Below are positions 1 to 10,764 of a DNA stretch of 60,348 nt, one piece after another. Made by a program: the position numbers and the translations under genes. Source of the stretch: DATCJY01 sp036562565 (GTDB lineage Bacteria; Bacteroidota; Bacteroidia; Flavobacteriales_D; Sanyastnellaceae); contig DATCJY010000057.1 in NCBI GenBank assembly GCA_036562565.1, forward strand, positions 1 through 60,348, written 5' to 3'. Positions within the stretch are counted from its first letter, which is position 1; each line of letters opens with the position of its first letter. Under the pieces are notes generated by a model. That model ran no database searches, had not been told where the DNA came from, and was given only the letters and a program-made list of their open reading frames with translations.

Positions 1-2
1 CT

Positions 3-3000
3 GTGGTGACCGATATCTTACCAGCAAGTTACAGCAACATTCAAATTACATCACCTGCTTCTGGAGTAACTGTAAACGGTAACACCATCACCTATAATAT
101 AGGATCACTTCCTCAGGGTGATAGCAGGACTTTGGTCTTTAAAGCAAAAGTGAACTCACCAAATAACATTGTGAATACAGCTAAAGCCTCTGCTTATAAT
201 GCTAACGAAGTAACGGCATCTGCTACACCTCCTTTAGAAAGTGTTCCACCGACCATCACGTGTCCAGATAACAAAACACTTTATGTAAACGGCAACTGTA
301 GTGTCAATACAAATCCATCCAACACCGGTTGGGCAACTGCTAAAGACAACTGTACACCATCAAATCAAATTGAAATCACTTATAATGATGACGTAACTCC
401 TGGATGTGCAGGATCTAAAACCATCATCCGTACTTGGCAAGCAAAAGATAAAGTTGGGAACACTGCAACTTGTACCCAAACAATCGAAGTAATTGATAAC
501 ATAGCTCCAATCATCGTTGCTCCGGCCAATATTACGGTTTCATGTGCATCTGATGTTCCACCAGCTAACGTAAATGACGTAATAGCTACAGATAACTGTT
601 CTTCTGCTACCGTTACTCACCTTGGTGATGAAATCATCAACCAAACATGTCCTAACAAATACACTATTAAGCGCAAATACAAAGCTACTGACGCATGTGG
701 TAACGAATCTCCTGTAGTAGTTCAAACTATTACAGTTAATGACAATGAAGCACCATCAGTTCAAGCGCTTCCTACAATCACTGCTTATTGCGACAGCCCA
801 ATACCTCAAGCAGACCCATCTTCTGTTATCGCTACTGATAACTGCGGTGGAGATGTGGAGGTGACTCACGTTAGCGACACTCCATCAGGCAGCGGTTGCA
901 GCTACACTATTACACGTAAATACAAAGTGCAAGATGCTTGTGGCAACTTCACTTTTGTTACCCAAACAATCAACGTTATTGACAACACACCTCCTACGGC
1001 ATCCAATCCTGCTCCAATTTATGTTGGATGTGGAAGCTTCCCAAGTCCAGATCCTTCTGTAGTGACAGATGCTGCAGACAACTGTGGTTCTGTGGAAGTG
1101 ATTTTCCTCAGCGATGAGGCTCCTGTAACAGAAGGATGTCTTCAAACCATGACTCGCAAGTATAAAGTTGTTGATGACTGCGGTAACCAAACAATCGTAA
1201 CCCAACAACTTACCAGAACATTTGATACCGAAGCTCCGGTAATCGATGCTCCTGAAGACTTCACATTGGAAGGCTGTGGTGCCGATTGGCCAGTTTTACA
1301 AGCTCCTTGGACCGATAACTGTTCAGAAGGTGGTATCGTTACCGCGTTTGCTGGTAAGATAACCCTAGAGGGTTGTTTACAAAAGAGGACTTATAGATTC
1401 CATGTAACCGATGACTGCGGTAGACAACAAGAAGCGTACACTGTAGTAACTCGTATCGTAGATAATGATGCACCGGTTATCAATGTTCCTGCTCCTATTG
1501 TACTAGAGGGCTGTGACGCTGAATTCCCAACTAACCTAGTTGCATCTTGGACAGACAACTGTTCTGGTAGTGGCGAATCCATCGGTACTGTTGACTCTAC
1601 TTATGTTAACGGTTGCACTGAAGTTCGTATTTACAAATTCACTGCTACCGATGCCTGCGGTAACACTGCTGTTGAATACACATCTGTAACAAGAGTTTAT
1701 GATGTTGAAGCTCCTGTTATCATTGCTCCCGATGATTTCGTAATTGAAGTTTGTAACGGTGCATGGCCTGACACTTTGATTGCTAACTGGTATGACAACT
1801 GTTCAGCCGGTGGAGAAATCATAGGTGTTCCAGGTGAGGTTATTACCAATAACTGTAGCCAATCTCGCGTGTATACTTTCAGCATTACTGACGACTGCGG
1901 TAATGCCCAAACAGCAACAACCACTGTTACTCGTCAATTCAATGAATCTACACCAACCATTACAGCAATTGCTGACTATGAGTTGGAAGGTTGCAATGAA
2001 AACTGGCCATCACTTGAAACAACATGGTACAACAACTGCTCTGAAAGCGGAACTGTATCAGGCGTACCTAGTGATGTGATAACTAACGGTTGCACTCAAT
2101 CACGTACATATGTCTTCACAGTCGTTGATGCGTGCGGTCAATCTGCTCAAGCAACTACTACTGTAACAAGACACTATGATGCAACTCCTCCTGTATTTAC
2201 ATATATCCCACCGGTAGAGGCTACATGTAATGAAGAGGTTGAGTTCATCGAGCCTACAGTAATTGACAACTGCTCTGAAGTAATTATTACTTACACAGAT
2301 ACTATCACCGGTGCTAGCACAGACTGTGGTCAATACACTACCTATTCACAAGGCGGTTGGGGTAGTGGCAATGGCCCAGCAATTCAATATCGTAATAACA
2401 ATTTTGCCAATGCATTCCCGAACGGTCTAACAATCGGCTGTGACAGCGCTAGCTACAAGTTCACTACAGCTCAGGCTATTGGCGAGTTCCTTCCTGCTGG
2501 TGGACCATCATCAGCCCTTGCTAACGGAACTCACCTTGTGAACCCAACAGGTGTGAGCAACTCATTAGCTTCTCAACTCTTGACAGCTGAGCTCAATGTT
2601 GGCTTCGATTACTACGATGCTGACTTCGGTGCTGCTGAGGGCAATCTTGGAAACTTGGTTTTCGCATCCGGAATTTTCGAAGGCATCACAGTAAATGAAG
2701 TACTTCAAATAGCTAACGATGTATTGGGTGGTTGCAGCAATGCATATGCTCCTAATGCATTGGTAGACGAATTGGAAAAAATCAATCTCAGCTTCCACAA
2801 CGGTACGGATAACACCGGTGAACTCGTTTGCGCAAACGAAAACGTTTGTGGTTACACCATCAAACGTACTTGGACTGCTACCGATGCATGTGGTAACAGC
2901 ACAACAGCAATTCAAGTAGTTACAATCACTGATGAAGAAGCTCCAACCATTTTTGCTCCTGATAGCTATACAATGGAGGGTTGCAACCAAGAGTGGCCGG

Positions 3001-5732
3001 AATATTTGACTGCTGAATGGACAGACAACTGTACAGAAGGTGGCCAAGTAATTGGTTATCCTGGTGAAGTGGTATCAAACGGTTGTTCTCAATCAAGAAC
3101 ATACACCTTCACAGTTACCGATAACTGTGGCAACAGTCAAGTAGCTCAAACTACTGTGACTCGTATCTACGACACAACTGCTCCGGTGCTTGTAGAAAGC
3201 ATTGCTGATAAGTTCTATCAATGTGATGCAGAAATCGTTTATGAGACTCCTGAATTCACCGATAACTGCTCTTCAGTTACCGTAGAATTGGTATCTCAAG
3301 ACACTACTTTCTTGCAACACGGTTATGTTATCGTTAGAACATTTGAAGCTAAGGATGCTTGTGGAAACACAACTTCTGATAGCCACAACATCTTTGTAAT
3401 TGACGATTCACATCCAGTGTTGATCAACATCCCTGAGAACATATATGCACAATGTGGTGATGTTCCTCCTGCTGCAATCGTAATTGCTCAAGACAACTGT
3501 AGCGAAGAGCTTGAAGTTGAATTCAATGAAGTAATCGAGGAAGACGGTTGCTACAAGTTGATCAAGCGTACATGGACTGTGGTTGACGATGAAGGTAACG
3601 AAACCACTCATACTCAAACCATCGAGTTCAATGACACAATTGAGCCGGTTATTATCTCAGCTCCGGAAAACGTGACTATTGAGTGCGACCAACCACTTCC
3701 AACTGATGTTCCAGTGTTTGCGGACAACTGTGCTACTGACTTGACAATCGTTTACGACTCAACCGTTACTCCATTGTCTTGCGGTATGCAAATCACACGT
3801 GTATGGACTGCGTATGACAATTGCGGCAACTCTACTCAAGCAACTCAAGTAATCACAATTGTTGATACAACAAAACCATACATTGTATCTGCTCCTGCTC
3901 CAGTTATCACCATCGGTTGTGACGAAGTGGTACCTGACCTTATCGTAGAATTTGCTGACAATTGTGACACTGACTTGCTAATCACTCAAATCAGCGGTAT
4001 CAACAATGTTAGCGAATGCGGATATCAAATCGAGCGCCAAGTGACTGCTACTGACGATTGCGGTAACTCTATCAGCTTTGCTCAAATCGTTTACGTAGTA
4101 GATACTATCAAGCCGGTGGTTCTTTACGCTCCTGCTGATATCACCGTTGAATGCTCTGATGATCTATCACTTTTGGATGAAGCAATCTTCGCTGACAACT
4201 GTGATGATTCATTGCATGTCACTTACACGATTTCTCAAACTCCATTGGCATGTGGCTACCAAATGACACGCATCTGGACTGCCACTGACAACTGTGGTAA
4301 CAGTGAAACAGTTAGTCAAACAATCATTGTTTCTGACACTACTGCTCCTATTATCACTACAGAACTTAGTGATGTGAACGTAGAATGCGGTGACGAAATT
4401 CCTGCTCCTGTTGAAATCAGTGCTTATGACAACTGCAGCGAAGTGTCTGTAAATGTTCAGTCATACGTTACTGACGTAGACAATTGCGGAAACGACATTT
4501 ACACTGTGTACTATGAAGTTTCTGACGAATGCGGCAATACCAGCTACGCTTCATACAAAATCTATGTAGTTGATACCAATGCTCCTGAGTTGAGCGGCTG
4601 TCCTGAAGACTTGTTCCTAACATGTAACGATGTACTTCCAGAGCCTGCAATCGTAACTGCTTGGGATGCATGTGACGGTGATGTACCAGTATTCGTAGAA
4701 GACATGGTATTCGGTAAAGCTCCTACCCAAGGTGCTCTATCTGACTGCAAATTGTTGACTCCGGCACGTCCAGCTAATAACCCATGTGGTTACCCAGTTG
4801 ACTGGTCAATGGCGTTGTTCGGTCTTCCAAACAACTACCGTTTCTACCAAGTAACTGATGGCCACATTGCTCGCTTCCCTGATGGTACTATGCACTTGAC
4901 TGCTCGCTTGCACAATGCATATGACAACACCAGCGGATGGGATGCAGACATCTGGTTTGCTGATGAGAAAGACTGGGCTGCATTCAGCAACCAAGCTTTC
5001 CCAACCAACTTCAAAGCTGATTGTGGCGCTGTAGTTGCTAATCACCCAGATTGGTTGTACTATGTACTACAAGCAAGCGCTGGTGCGGAGTTGACTGGTT
5101 ATGGTAGCTACGAAGGTTCTGCATTGAACCTTGTACACGCTCCTGCTAACAAATACTTCGGTTTCCAACTTGGTGACGGAGCTAACAACTACAATGCTGC
5201 CGAGAACGGCTTCGGTGGATGGTTCTCTTACTCAGGTACATTCATCGTTGATGGTATTCCATACGGTACTAACGGCAACATCAGTGGTGCAGGTGACCTT
5301 GCATTCGAAATGGAATGCTGCTTGGATTACTACGTGATTCGTCAATGGACAGCTACTGACTGCTCTGGTAACTCCAACACTTGCTATCAAACTATCACAT
5401 TTAGTAGCAATTCGGATGAGGTGCCTACAGAAATGGTAGTTCTTCCTTCTGATGAAGTGGCTGCTGATTCTAAACTTGTAGTTAGCGTTTCTCCAAACCC
5501 AGCAAACAACAACACCTTGTTTACATTCAAGACAAAAGAGAATGCTCAAACCACTCTTGAAGTCTTCGATGCTGTAGGTAAGAAAGTTGCTGATGTGTTC
5601 ATGGGTACTGTGGAAGCAGGCGTTGAATACAAGGTGAACTACAATGTTGAAGCCCTTTCAACCGGTATCTACGTATACCGTTTGAAAAACGGTACTTCAG
5701 TTGAAGTAGGTAAATTGATTATCGGTAAATAA
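3..5732 (+). CDS. Giant T9SS-secreted repeat adhesin (5' end outside window)
   Basis: The reading frame is open at the window edge, so this is the C-terminal part (about 1,909 residues) of a larger surface protein. The first ~75 residues look like the end of a DUF11-type Ig-like domain. About 17 tandem Ig/HYR-like units of 75-85 residues follow, each with a 'TDNC(S/G)' turn and a 'D(A/D)CGN' strand; the paired cysteines suggest a disulfide in each unit. Two larger non-repeat modules interrupt the array, near residues 779-950 and 1572-1774. The last ~80 residues ('VSVSPNPANNNTLFTF' ... 'GKLIIGK') are a type A T9SS sorting domain, which directs export and surface attachment in Bacteroidota. The protein resembles SprB-like gliding adhesins in style, but that role is inferred. 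A strong terminator follows. Confidence 0.93.
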   Translation: MVTDILPASYSNIQITSPASGVTVNGNTITYNIGSLPQGDSRTLVFKAKVNSPNNIVNTAKASAYNANEVTASATPPLESVPPTITCPDNKTLYVNGNCSVNTNPSNTGWATAKDNCTPSNQIEITYNDDVTPGCAGSKTIIRTWQAKDKVGNTATCTQTIEVIDNIAPIIVAPANITVSCASDVPPANVNDVIATDNCSSATVTHLGDEIINQTCPNKYTIKRKYKATDACGNESPVVVQTITVNDNEAPSVQALPTITAYCDSPIPQADPSSVIATDNCGGDVEVTHVSDTPSGSGCSYTITRKYKVQDACGNFTFVTQTINVIDNTPPTASNPAPIYVGCGSFPSPDPSVVTDAADNCGSVEVIFLSDEAPVTEGCLQTMTRKYKVVDDCGNQTIVTQQLTRTFDTEAPVIDAPEDFTLEGCGADWPVLQAPWTDNCSEGGIVTAFAGKITLEGCLQKRTYRFHVTDDCGRQQEAYTVVTRIVDNDAPVINVPAPIVLEGCDAEFPTNLVASWTDNCSGSGESIGTVDSTYVNGCTEVRIYKFTATDACGNTAVEYTSVTRVYDVEAPVIIAPDDFVIEVCNGAWPDTLIANWYDNCSAGGEIIGVPGEVITNNCSQSRVYTFSITDDCGNAQTATTTVTRQFNESTPTITAIADYELEGCNENWPSLETTWYNNCSESGTVSGVPSDVITNGCTQSRTYVFTVVDACGQSAQATTTVTRHYDATPPVFTYIPPVEATCNEEVEFIEPTVIDNCSEVIITYTDTITGASTDCGQYTTYSQGGWGSGNGPAIQYRNNNFANAFPNGLTIGCDSASYKFTTAQAIGEFLPAGGPSSALANGTHLVNPTGVSNSLASQLLTAELNVGFDYYDADFGAAEGNLGNLVFASGIFEGITVNEVLQIANDVLGGCSNAYAPNALVDELEKINLSFHNGTDNTGELVCANENVCGYTIKRTWTATDACGNSTTAIQVVTITDEEAPTIFAPDSYTMEGCNQEWPEYLTAEWTDNCTEGGQVIGYPGEVVSNGCSQSRTYTFTVTDNCGNSQVAQTTVTRIYDTTAPVLVESIADKFYQCDAEIVYETPEFTDNCSSVTVELVSQDTTFLQHGYVIVRTFEAKDACGNTTSDSHNIFVIDDSHPVLINIPENIYAQCGDVPPAAIVIAQDNCSEELEVEFNEVIEEDGCYKLIKRTWTVVDDEGNETTHTQTIEFNDTIEPVIISAPENVTIECDQPLPTDVPVFADNCATDLTIVYDSTVTPLSCGMQITRVWTAYDNCGNSTQATQVITIVDTTKPYIVSAPAPVITIGCDEVVPDLIVEFADNCDTDLLITQISGINNVSECGYQIERQVTATDDCGNSISFAQIVYVVDTIKPVVLYAPADITVECSDDLSLLDEAIFADNCDDSLHVTYTISQTPLACGYQMTRIWTATDNCGNSETVSQTIIVSDTTAPIITTELSDVNVECGDEIPAPVEISAYDNCSEVSVNVQSYVTDVDNCGNDIYTVYYEVSDECGNTSYASYKIYVVDTNAPELSGCPEDLFLTCNDVLPEPAIVTAWDACDGDVPVFVEDMVFGKAPTQGALSDCKLLTPARPANNPCGYPVDWSMALFGLPNNYRFYQVTDGHIARFPDGTMHLTARLHNAYDNTSGWDADIWFADEKDWAAFSNQAFPTNFKADCGAVVANHPDWLYYVLQASAGAELTGYGSYEGSALNLVHAPANKYFGFQLGDGANNYNAAENGFGGWFSYSGTFIVDGIPYGTNGNISGAGDLAFEMECCLDYYVIRQWTATDCSGNSNTCYQTITFSSNSDEVPTEMVVLPSDEVAADSKLVVSVSPNPANNNTLFTFKTKENAQTTLEVFDAVGKKVADVFMGTVEAGVEYKVNYNVEALSTGIYVYRLKNGTSVEVGKLIIGK

Positions 5733-5756
5733 TCCGAGTATATAATCTCACACATC

Positions 5757-5792
5757 GAAAGGCCATCCCGATTGGGATGGCCTTTCTTTTTT
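5757..5792 (+). terminator. Rho-independent terminator of the adhesin gene
   Basis: Perfect 13-bp stem (5757-5769 with 5774-5786), loop GATT, then six T. It lies 24 bp after the adhesin stop codon. Its core and loop closely match the hairpin near 13.56 kb. Confidence 0.9.
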
Positions 5793-5882
5793 GCCAATAA
5801 AACCAAAGTCTGCCCTTCCATCCCTTTAGATTGCACGTTCTGTGTGCTAGAATTCGCACTTTTGCGGCTCGATTTTTTGATT

Positions 5883-8432
5883 ATGAGATTTATTCATTTT
5901 ATCACCACTCTACTTTTTCTTTCCGTGGGCACTGCCTATTCTCAACCAGCCACACCTCCGGTGGGCAATGGACCTAGACCAGGGGGCGCTGCTCCTACTG
6001 GACGCATTTATGGGAAAGTGCAAGAACAGGACAAAAAAACCCCGTTGGAATACGTGGTACTTCAAGTATATACCGTGGCTACCAATACAGAGGACCAACC
6101 TACCTTGATTACCGGGGGCCTCAGTCAAGCAAATGGTGATTTCACAATCGATAAAGTTCCAATTGGGCAGGCGCTTAACCTCGTTATATCATTTGTTGGT
6201 TATGAAAAGCAAGAAATTTCTTTTCAACTGCAGAAAAGCGAAAAAGACCTTGGCAACATCCGATTGAAACCGAGCACTGTATTGAGTGAAGTGGTGATTG
6301 ACGGAACCATTCCGGATTACCGAATCGAGTTTGATAAACGCGTATATGAAGTTGATAAAAACCCAATCAATGCCGGAGGTACCGGAGAAGATGTATTGCG
6401 CAACATCCCGGCTCTGCAAGTAGATATGGATGGCAATGTAACGATGCGCAATAGCTCACCGCAGATCTTTGTTGATGGCCGCCCTACCACCCTCAGCATC
6501 GATCAGATACCTGCAGATGCAATTCAACGTGTGGAAGTAATCACCAACCCATCGGCCAAATATGACGCAAGCGGTGGAGGTGGCGGAATCATCAACATTG
6601 TAATGAAACGCAACCGTACATTGGGATACAACGGTAGCCTTCGTGCAGGTATGGACAACAGGCCTCGTTGCAATTTCGGTGGTGATTTAAGTGTAAGAGA
6701 AGGCAAATTCAACTTCTTCATCAATGGTAACTTCAATCAACGTAAATCATTGAACATTGGGACAACCGAACGCTTGAGTTATCTCAACCAACCCACTGAG
6801 CTTTGGTATCAAGAGCAGAACTCTACTCAAAAAGGCTATTTTCTCAACGGTCGTGCCGGTATCGACTACTTCATGGATAACCGCAATACCTTCACGATTA
6901 CACAATCCGTTACTCGTGGTGAATTCAATCCTGTTTCTGACTTGACTTCTACCACGGATACCCTTGGTACTGATGGCCAATTTATCCGTTGGAACAGTTA
7001 TGACCGCAACACCATCAACGAACGCACCTTCATGAACCTTGGTACAAGCTTGCTCTATAAACACCTTTTCCCAAAGGAAGGAACTGAATTAACTGCTGAC
7101 GTTAACTTCAACAGCATCAGTGGTGACAACTTTGGCGAATATGAAAACCGGTATGCCGACAACAATGCAAGTAAACAAAAGCAAACCGGAACATCATCTA
7201 CAAAGATTTATACCGCACAATCAGACTTTACTACACTATTTGGCAACAACGAAAAGCTGGAAGCCGGATTACGTGGCGTTATACGCGACTACACCTCTAC
7301 GTTCCAAAATTTCTTCTATGATTATCCAAGTGCTAGCTATCTTGAAATCACCAACTCGCTTGTTGACTATAGCTATGTTGACCAAGTGTATGCTGCCTAT
7401 GGTACTTATGCCAGAAGCTTTGAAAAATGGAGTTATCAAGTAGGCTTGCGCGCTGAGAGCAGCAACTATACAGGAAAACTTCACACTACTAAACAGACCT
7501 TCAAGATTCAATATCCTGTGAGTCTATTCCCTTCCTTGTTCATCAATAAAAAAATCACCGAGAAACAAGACATACAGATTTCAGCATCCCGAAAAGTGAA
7601 CCGTCCGTTCTTCATGCAGTTGATTCCGTTTGTGGATTACAGTGATTCACTCAATATCACAAGTGGTAATCCGGGTTTGCATCCCGAGTTTACGAATGTG
7701 CTTGAATTGTCTCACCAGTACAATTTCCATAAGAATCACAGTTTGATGACAACGGTTTACGGACGTTATATGACCGACCTGATTGTTCGAAACCAAGTTA
7801 CAAGTTGGAGTGATGAAATGAATCAGAACATTCTTCTCAACACCTTCGCAAATGCCGGAACGAGTAGTGCAGTAGGTGTAGAATTCATCCTTCGCAACAA
7901 ATTCACTCAATGGTTTGAATTGACTTCAAACTTCAACTTATATCATTCGGATATTGATGGAACCAACATCGATGCCAATCTCAAGAACAGCCAGAACAGC
8001 TGGTGGGTAAAAACCAATGCCATGTTCCGCTTACCGAAAGGTTTTATCTTCCAGGCAATGTTTGATTATAGTGCTAAGCGCTCCCTAACCGTTACCGGTT
8101 CAGGTGACAGTGGAAGAGGTTTTGGTGGTCCGCATGGCGGTGCGGAAAACACGGTACAAGGCTATATCCTACCTACTTACGGATTGGATCTTGCACTGAG
8201 AAAGGAGTTTACGAAAGTAAAAGGCTTATCAGCTGCCGTGAACGTGCAGGATGTACTGAAATCAAGAGTATACGAAACACATAGCGCTACTGCGCTGTTT
8301 GTGCAAGACACTTTCAGAAGACGCGACTGGCAGCTTGTGCGCTTCACACTCACATGGAAATTCGGTAAAGCAGATCACTCTATCTTCAAGAGAAAGAACA
8401 CCAATGTGAATACAGAAGGAATGGAAGGATAA
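5883..8432 (+). CDS. Outer-membrane beta-barrel receptor (TonB-dependent family, OMP_b-brl_3 type)
   Basis: 849-residue outer-membrane protein. The frame opens further upstream, but the ATG at 5883 starts a clear signal peptide ('MRFIHFITTLLFLSVGTAYSQ'). Residues ~38-125 form a carboxypeptidase-regulatory-like beta-sandwich ('GRIYGKVQEQ...'). A plug domain follows at ~135-240, with 'LRNIPALQVDMDGNVTM', 'FVDGRPTTLS' and 'YDASGGGGGIINIVMKRN', then a long beta-barrel ending in the aromatic-rich strand 'FTLTWKFGK'. This is the layout of the Bacteroidota outer-membrane beta-barrel family related to TonB receptors; the substrate cannot be told. No SusD partner is present. The gene converges on the M1 peptidase gene with a single base between stop codons, so their 3' ends may overlap at the RNA level. 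Confidence 0.88.
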   Translation: MRFIHFITTLLFLSVGTAYSQPATPPVGNGPRPGGAAPTGRIYGKVQEQDKKTPLEYVVLQVYTVATNTEDQPTLITGGLSQANGDFTIDKVPIGQALNLVISFVGYEKQEISFQLQKSEKDLGNIRLKPSTVLSEVVIDGTIPDYRIEFDKRVYEVDKNPINAGGTGEDVLRNIPALQVDMDGNVTMRNSSPQIFVDGRPTTLSIDQIPADAIQRVEVITNPSAKYDASGGGGGIINIVMKRNRTLGYNGSLRAGMDNRPRCNFGGDLSVREGKFNFFINGNFNQRKSLNIGTTERLSYLNQPTELWYQEQNSTQKGYFLNGRAGIDYFMDNRNTFTITQSVTRGEFNPVSDLTSTTDTLGTDGQFIRWNSYDRNTINERTFMNLGTSLLYKHLFPKEGTELTADVNFNSISGDNFGEYENRYADNNASKQKQTGTSSTKIYTAQSDFTTLFGNNEKLEAGLRGVIRDYTSTFQNFFYDYPSASYLEITNSLVDYSYVDQVYAAYGTYARSFEKWSYQVGLRAESSNYTGKLHTTKQTFKIQYPVSLFPSLFINKKITEKQDIQISASRKVNRPFFMQLIPFVDYSDSLNITSGNPGLHPEFTNVLELSHQYNFHKNHSLMTTVYGRYMTDLIVRNQVTSWSDEMNQNILLNTFANAGTSSAVGVEFILRNKFTQWFELTSNFNLYHSDIDGTNIDANLKNSQNSWWVKTNAMFRLPKGFIFQAMFDYSAKRSLTVTGSGDSGRGFGGPHGGAENTVQGYILPTYGLDLALRKEFTKVKGLSAAVNVQDVLKSRVYETHSATALFVQDTFRRRDWQLVRFTLTWKFGKADHSIFKRKNTNVNTEGMEG

Positions 8433-8433
8433 T

Positions 8434-10764
8434 TTATTTCTTCCATTCCTTCTCTTTCTCTGCTCGCTGCATCGGATTGCCCGGTATTGTCTGGCGTTTC
8501 TCTTTGAAGAGTTCCAGACGAGTTGGAACACTGCGAGGCGGCCAATAGTTATTGTTCATATCCACATCAGCCGTTTCAAGATAAGGATCTAGAGTGATAG
8601 AAACCGGTTTCTTTTCGCAGACAAAAACCTTGGTAACCTGAGGTTCACTCATCTTCCAAATCTCAGCAGGAATGCGAACCTCACGTGTTGAACCATCCTC
8701 AAATGTCAACTCGAAAATGAGTGGCATCACCAGCCCTCCAACATTTTCTACTGTAACCTGGCAGTAATAATTGTTTTTCTCAAGTACTGCTTTTTCTTCA
8801 TCGGTTAATCCCGCGATGAAACGCTCATATTCTTCTATGTCCAGTGCCGTTACTTTGTAGGGGTCATAGTCGGTATAAAAATCCCTCATCTTGGGATCTA
8901 TCTCCACCATGGACTTCTTGCCTTCCTGATTATCGCGGATGATACTGATGTCCTTGGGACGAGCTGCAGCGCGTTCTTTATTCCAAGTCTTTTGCTCTTC
9001 CGGTAGTCCGTTGTTGAGCTGGAAAATCTGAACTTCTTTCAAGGCCATATCGCAATGGTCGGTTCCGTAGAACCATCCTCTCCAGAACCAATCTAGATCA
9101 ACTCCGCTCGCATCTTCCATCGTGCGGAAGAAATCCTCCGGGGTAGGATGTTTGAATGCCCATCTGCGCGCATATTCTTTGAAAGCATAATCGAATAACT
9201 CACGGCCCATGACTGTCTCGCGCAGAATGTTCAATGCCGTGGCTGGCTTACCATAAGCATTGTTTCCGAACTGATAGATGCTCTCGCTATTGGTCATGAT
9301 AGGTGACATGATGCTCTTATCACCTTTCATATAATCCACGATATTGCGCGCGGGACCTCGTCTGGAAGGATAATTCTGATCGTACTCCTTTTCTGCCAGA
9401 TATTGTACAAATGTGTTGAGACCTTCATCCATCCATGACCATTGTCGTTCATCGCTATTGATAATCATTGGGAAGAAATTATGTCCCACTTCGTGGATGA
9501 TTACCGAAATCATTCCATTTCGGGTATTTTCATCATACGTACCATCCTTCTCAGGACGCCCCCCATTGAAGCTGATCATCGGATATTCCATACCAATCCA
9601 TTTGGAATGGACTGAAATCGCAACAGGATAAGGATAATCAATAGTGTATTTACTATAAACACGCAGTGTGTGTGCCACAATGCGCGTGCTGAATTGCTCC
9701 CACAATGGATTACCTTCTTTCGGATAGAAGGACATGGCAATCGTCTTGTTCTTGCCAATGGTTACACCTTGAGCATCCCAGATGAATTTACGAGAAGAGG
9801 CAAACGCGAAATCGCGCACATTCTCTGCTTTGAAAATCCAAGTCTTTTCTTTCGTTGCACGCGTCTTTTCCTTTTCTGTTGCTTCATCTTGAGTCACAAT
9901 CAGAACCGGCTCATCACTGTTTTTAGCCTTTTCAAAACGCTGCAATTGAGTAGGTGTCAAAACTTGTTTTGGGTTTTGCAACACTCCTGTTGCTGCCACA
10001 ATATGGTCTTCAGGAACTGTAATGCTTACATTGTAATTACCAAAGTTTAGCGTGAACTCACCGGAACCAAGGAATTGCTTGTTTTGCCAACCTTGGTTAT
10101 CGCTGTACACCACCATTCGTGGATAGTATTGCGCAATGGTATAGAGGTAATTTCCATCTTCTGGAAAATATTCATAACCGCTACGTCCACCAACTTGCAT
10201 GCGGTCGTTGATGTTATACCACCATTTTATTTTAAACGAAAATGTAGTGTTAGGCTTTAAGGGTTGAGGCATCTCAATGCGCATCATTGTTTTGTTGATG
10301 GTGTATTGCAATGGTTTGCCAGATACATCTTGAACGTAATCGAGCTTGAAGCCTCCATCATACGTGGGAGTAAGGTTAGCAATATCTCGGGCTGACATGT
10401 TCTCGCTCATCTTGTGCTGACGAATCGCGTAGGTATCGCTGTTCTTATCAAAGATGTTCTGATCGAGTTGCAACCAGATATAAGTCAGCACATCAGGAGA
10501 ATTGTTGTAGTAGGTAATTACTTCTTCGCCATAGAGAATTTGCTTCTCATCGTCTAAGCGGATTTTCATATCATAATCAGCACGTTGTTGCCAGTACTTA
10601 TGACCGGGAGCACCGCTGGCAGTGCGTTGTTCATTGGGCGTGGCCAACTCAGGACCAAGCTGTTTGAATTTATCTTCCCACTTCTTCTCTGGAGTTTGTG
10701 CCACAGCATTGATGGTGAGCAATACCAATAGCAACGAACCTATTTTATTAAACATAAATCGCAT
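8434..10764 (-). CDS. M1 family metallopeptidase (aminopeptidase), exported
   Basis: Zinc metallopeptidase of the gluzincin M1 family. The HExxH-18-E signature is present: 'HEVGHNFFP' (H424, E425, H428 from this start) and the third ligand E447 in 'WMDEGLNTF'. The N-terminal domain is the usual all-beta region of secreted Bacteroidota M1 enzymes. A signal peptide ('IGSLLLVLLTINAVAQ') sends it to the periplasm or outside, probably for peptide utilisation. Start choice: the longest frame begins with TTG at 10782; ATG codons at 10764 and 10755 are both better, and 10755 lies just outside the long dyad at 10758-10807. The promoter -7 box sits in the loop of that dyad, so expression is probably controlled there. 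Confidence 0.92.
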   Translation of the reverse strand: MRFMFNKIGSLLLVLLTINAVAQTPEKKWEDKFKQLGPELATPNEQRTASGAPGHKYWQQRADYDMKIRLDDEKQILYGEEVITYYNNSPDVLTYIWLQLDQNIFDKNSDTYAIRQHKMSENMSARDIANLTPTYDGGFKLDYVQDVSGKPLQYTINKTMMRIEMPQPLKPNTTFSFKIKWWYNINDRMQVGGRSGYEYFPEDGNYLYTIAQYYPRMVVYSDNQGWQNKQFLGSGEFTLNFGNYNVSITVPEDHIVAATGVLQNPKQVLTPTQLQRFEKAKNSDEPVLIVTQDEATEKEKTRATKEKTWIFKAENVRDFAFASSRKFIWDAQGVTIGKNKTIAMSFYPKEGNPLWEQFSTRIVAHTLRVYSKYTIDYPYPVAISVHSKWIGMEYPMISFNGGRPEKDGTYDENTRNGMISVIIHEVGHNFFPMIINSDERQWSWMDEGLNTFVQYLAEKEYDQNYPSRRGPARNIVDYMKGDKSIMSPIMTNSESIYQFGNNAYGKPATALNILRETVMGRELFDYAFKEYARRWAFKHPTPEDFFRTMEDASGVDLDWFWRGWFYGTDHCDMALKEVQIFQLNNGLPEEQKTWNKERAAARPKDISIIRDNQEGKKSMVEIDPKMRDFYTDYDPYKVTALDIEEYERFIAGLTDEEKAVLEKNNYYCQVTVENVGGLVMPLIFELTFEDGSTREVRIPAEIWKMSEPQVTKVFVCEKKPVSITLDPYLETADVDMNNNYWPPRSVPTRLELFKEKRQTIPGNPMQRAEKEKEWKK

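Noticed and set aside
540..5549. Many leftward ORFs of 60-160 aa opposite the adhesin
   Set aside because: They are shadows produced by biased codon use in the repeats; they share no family features.
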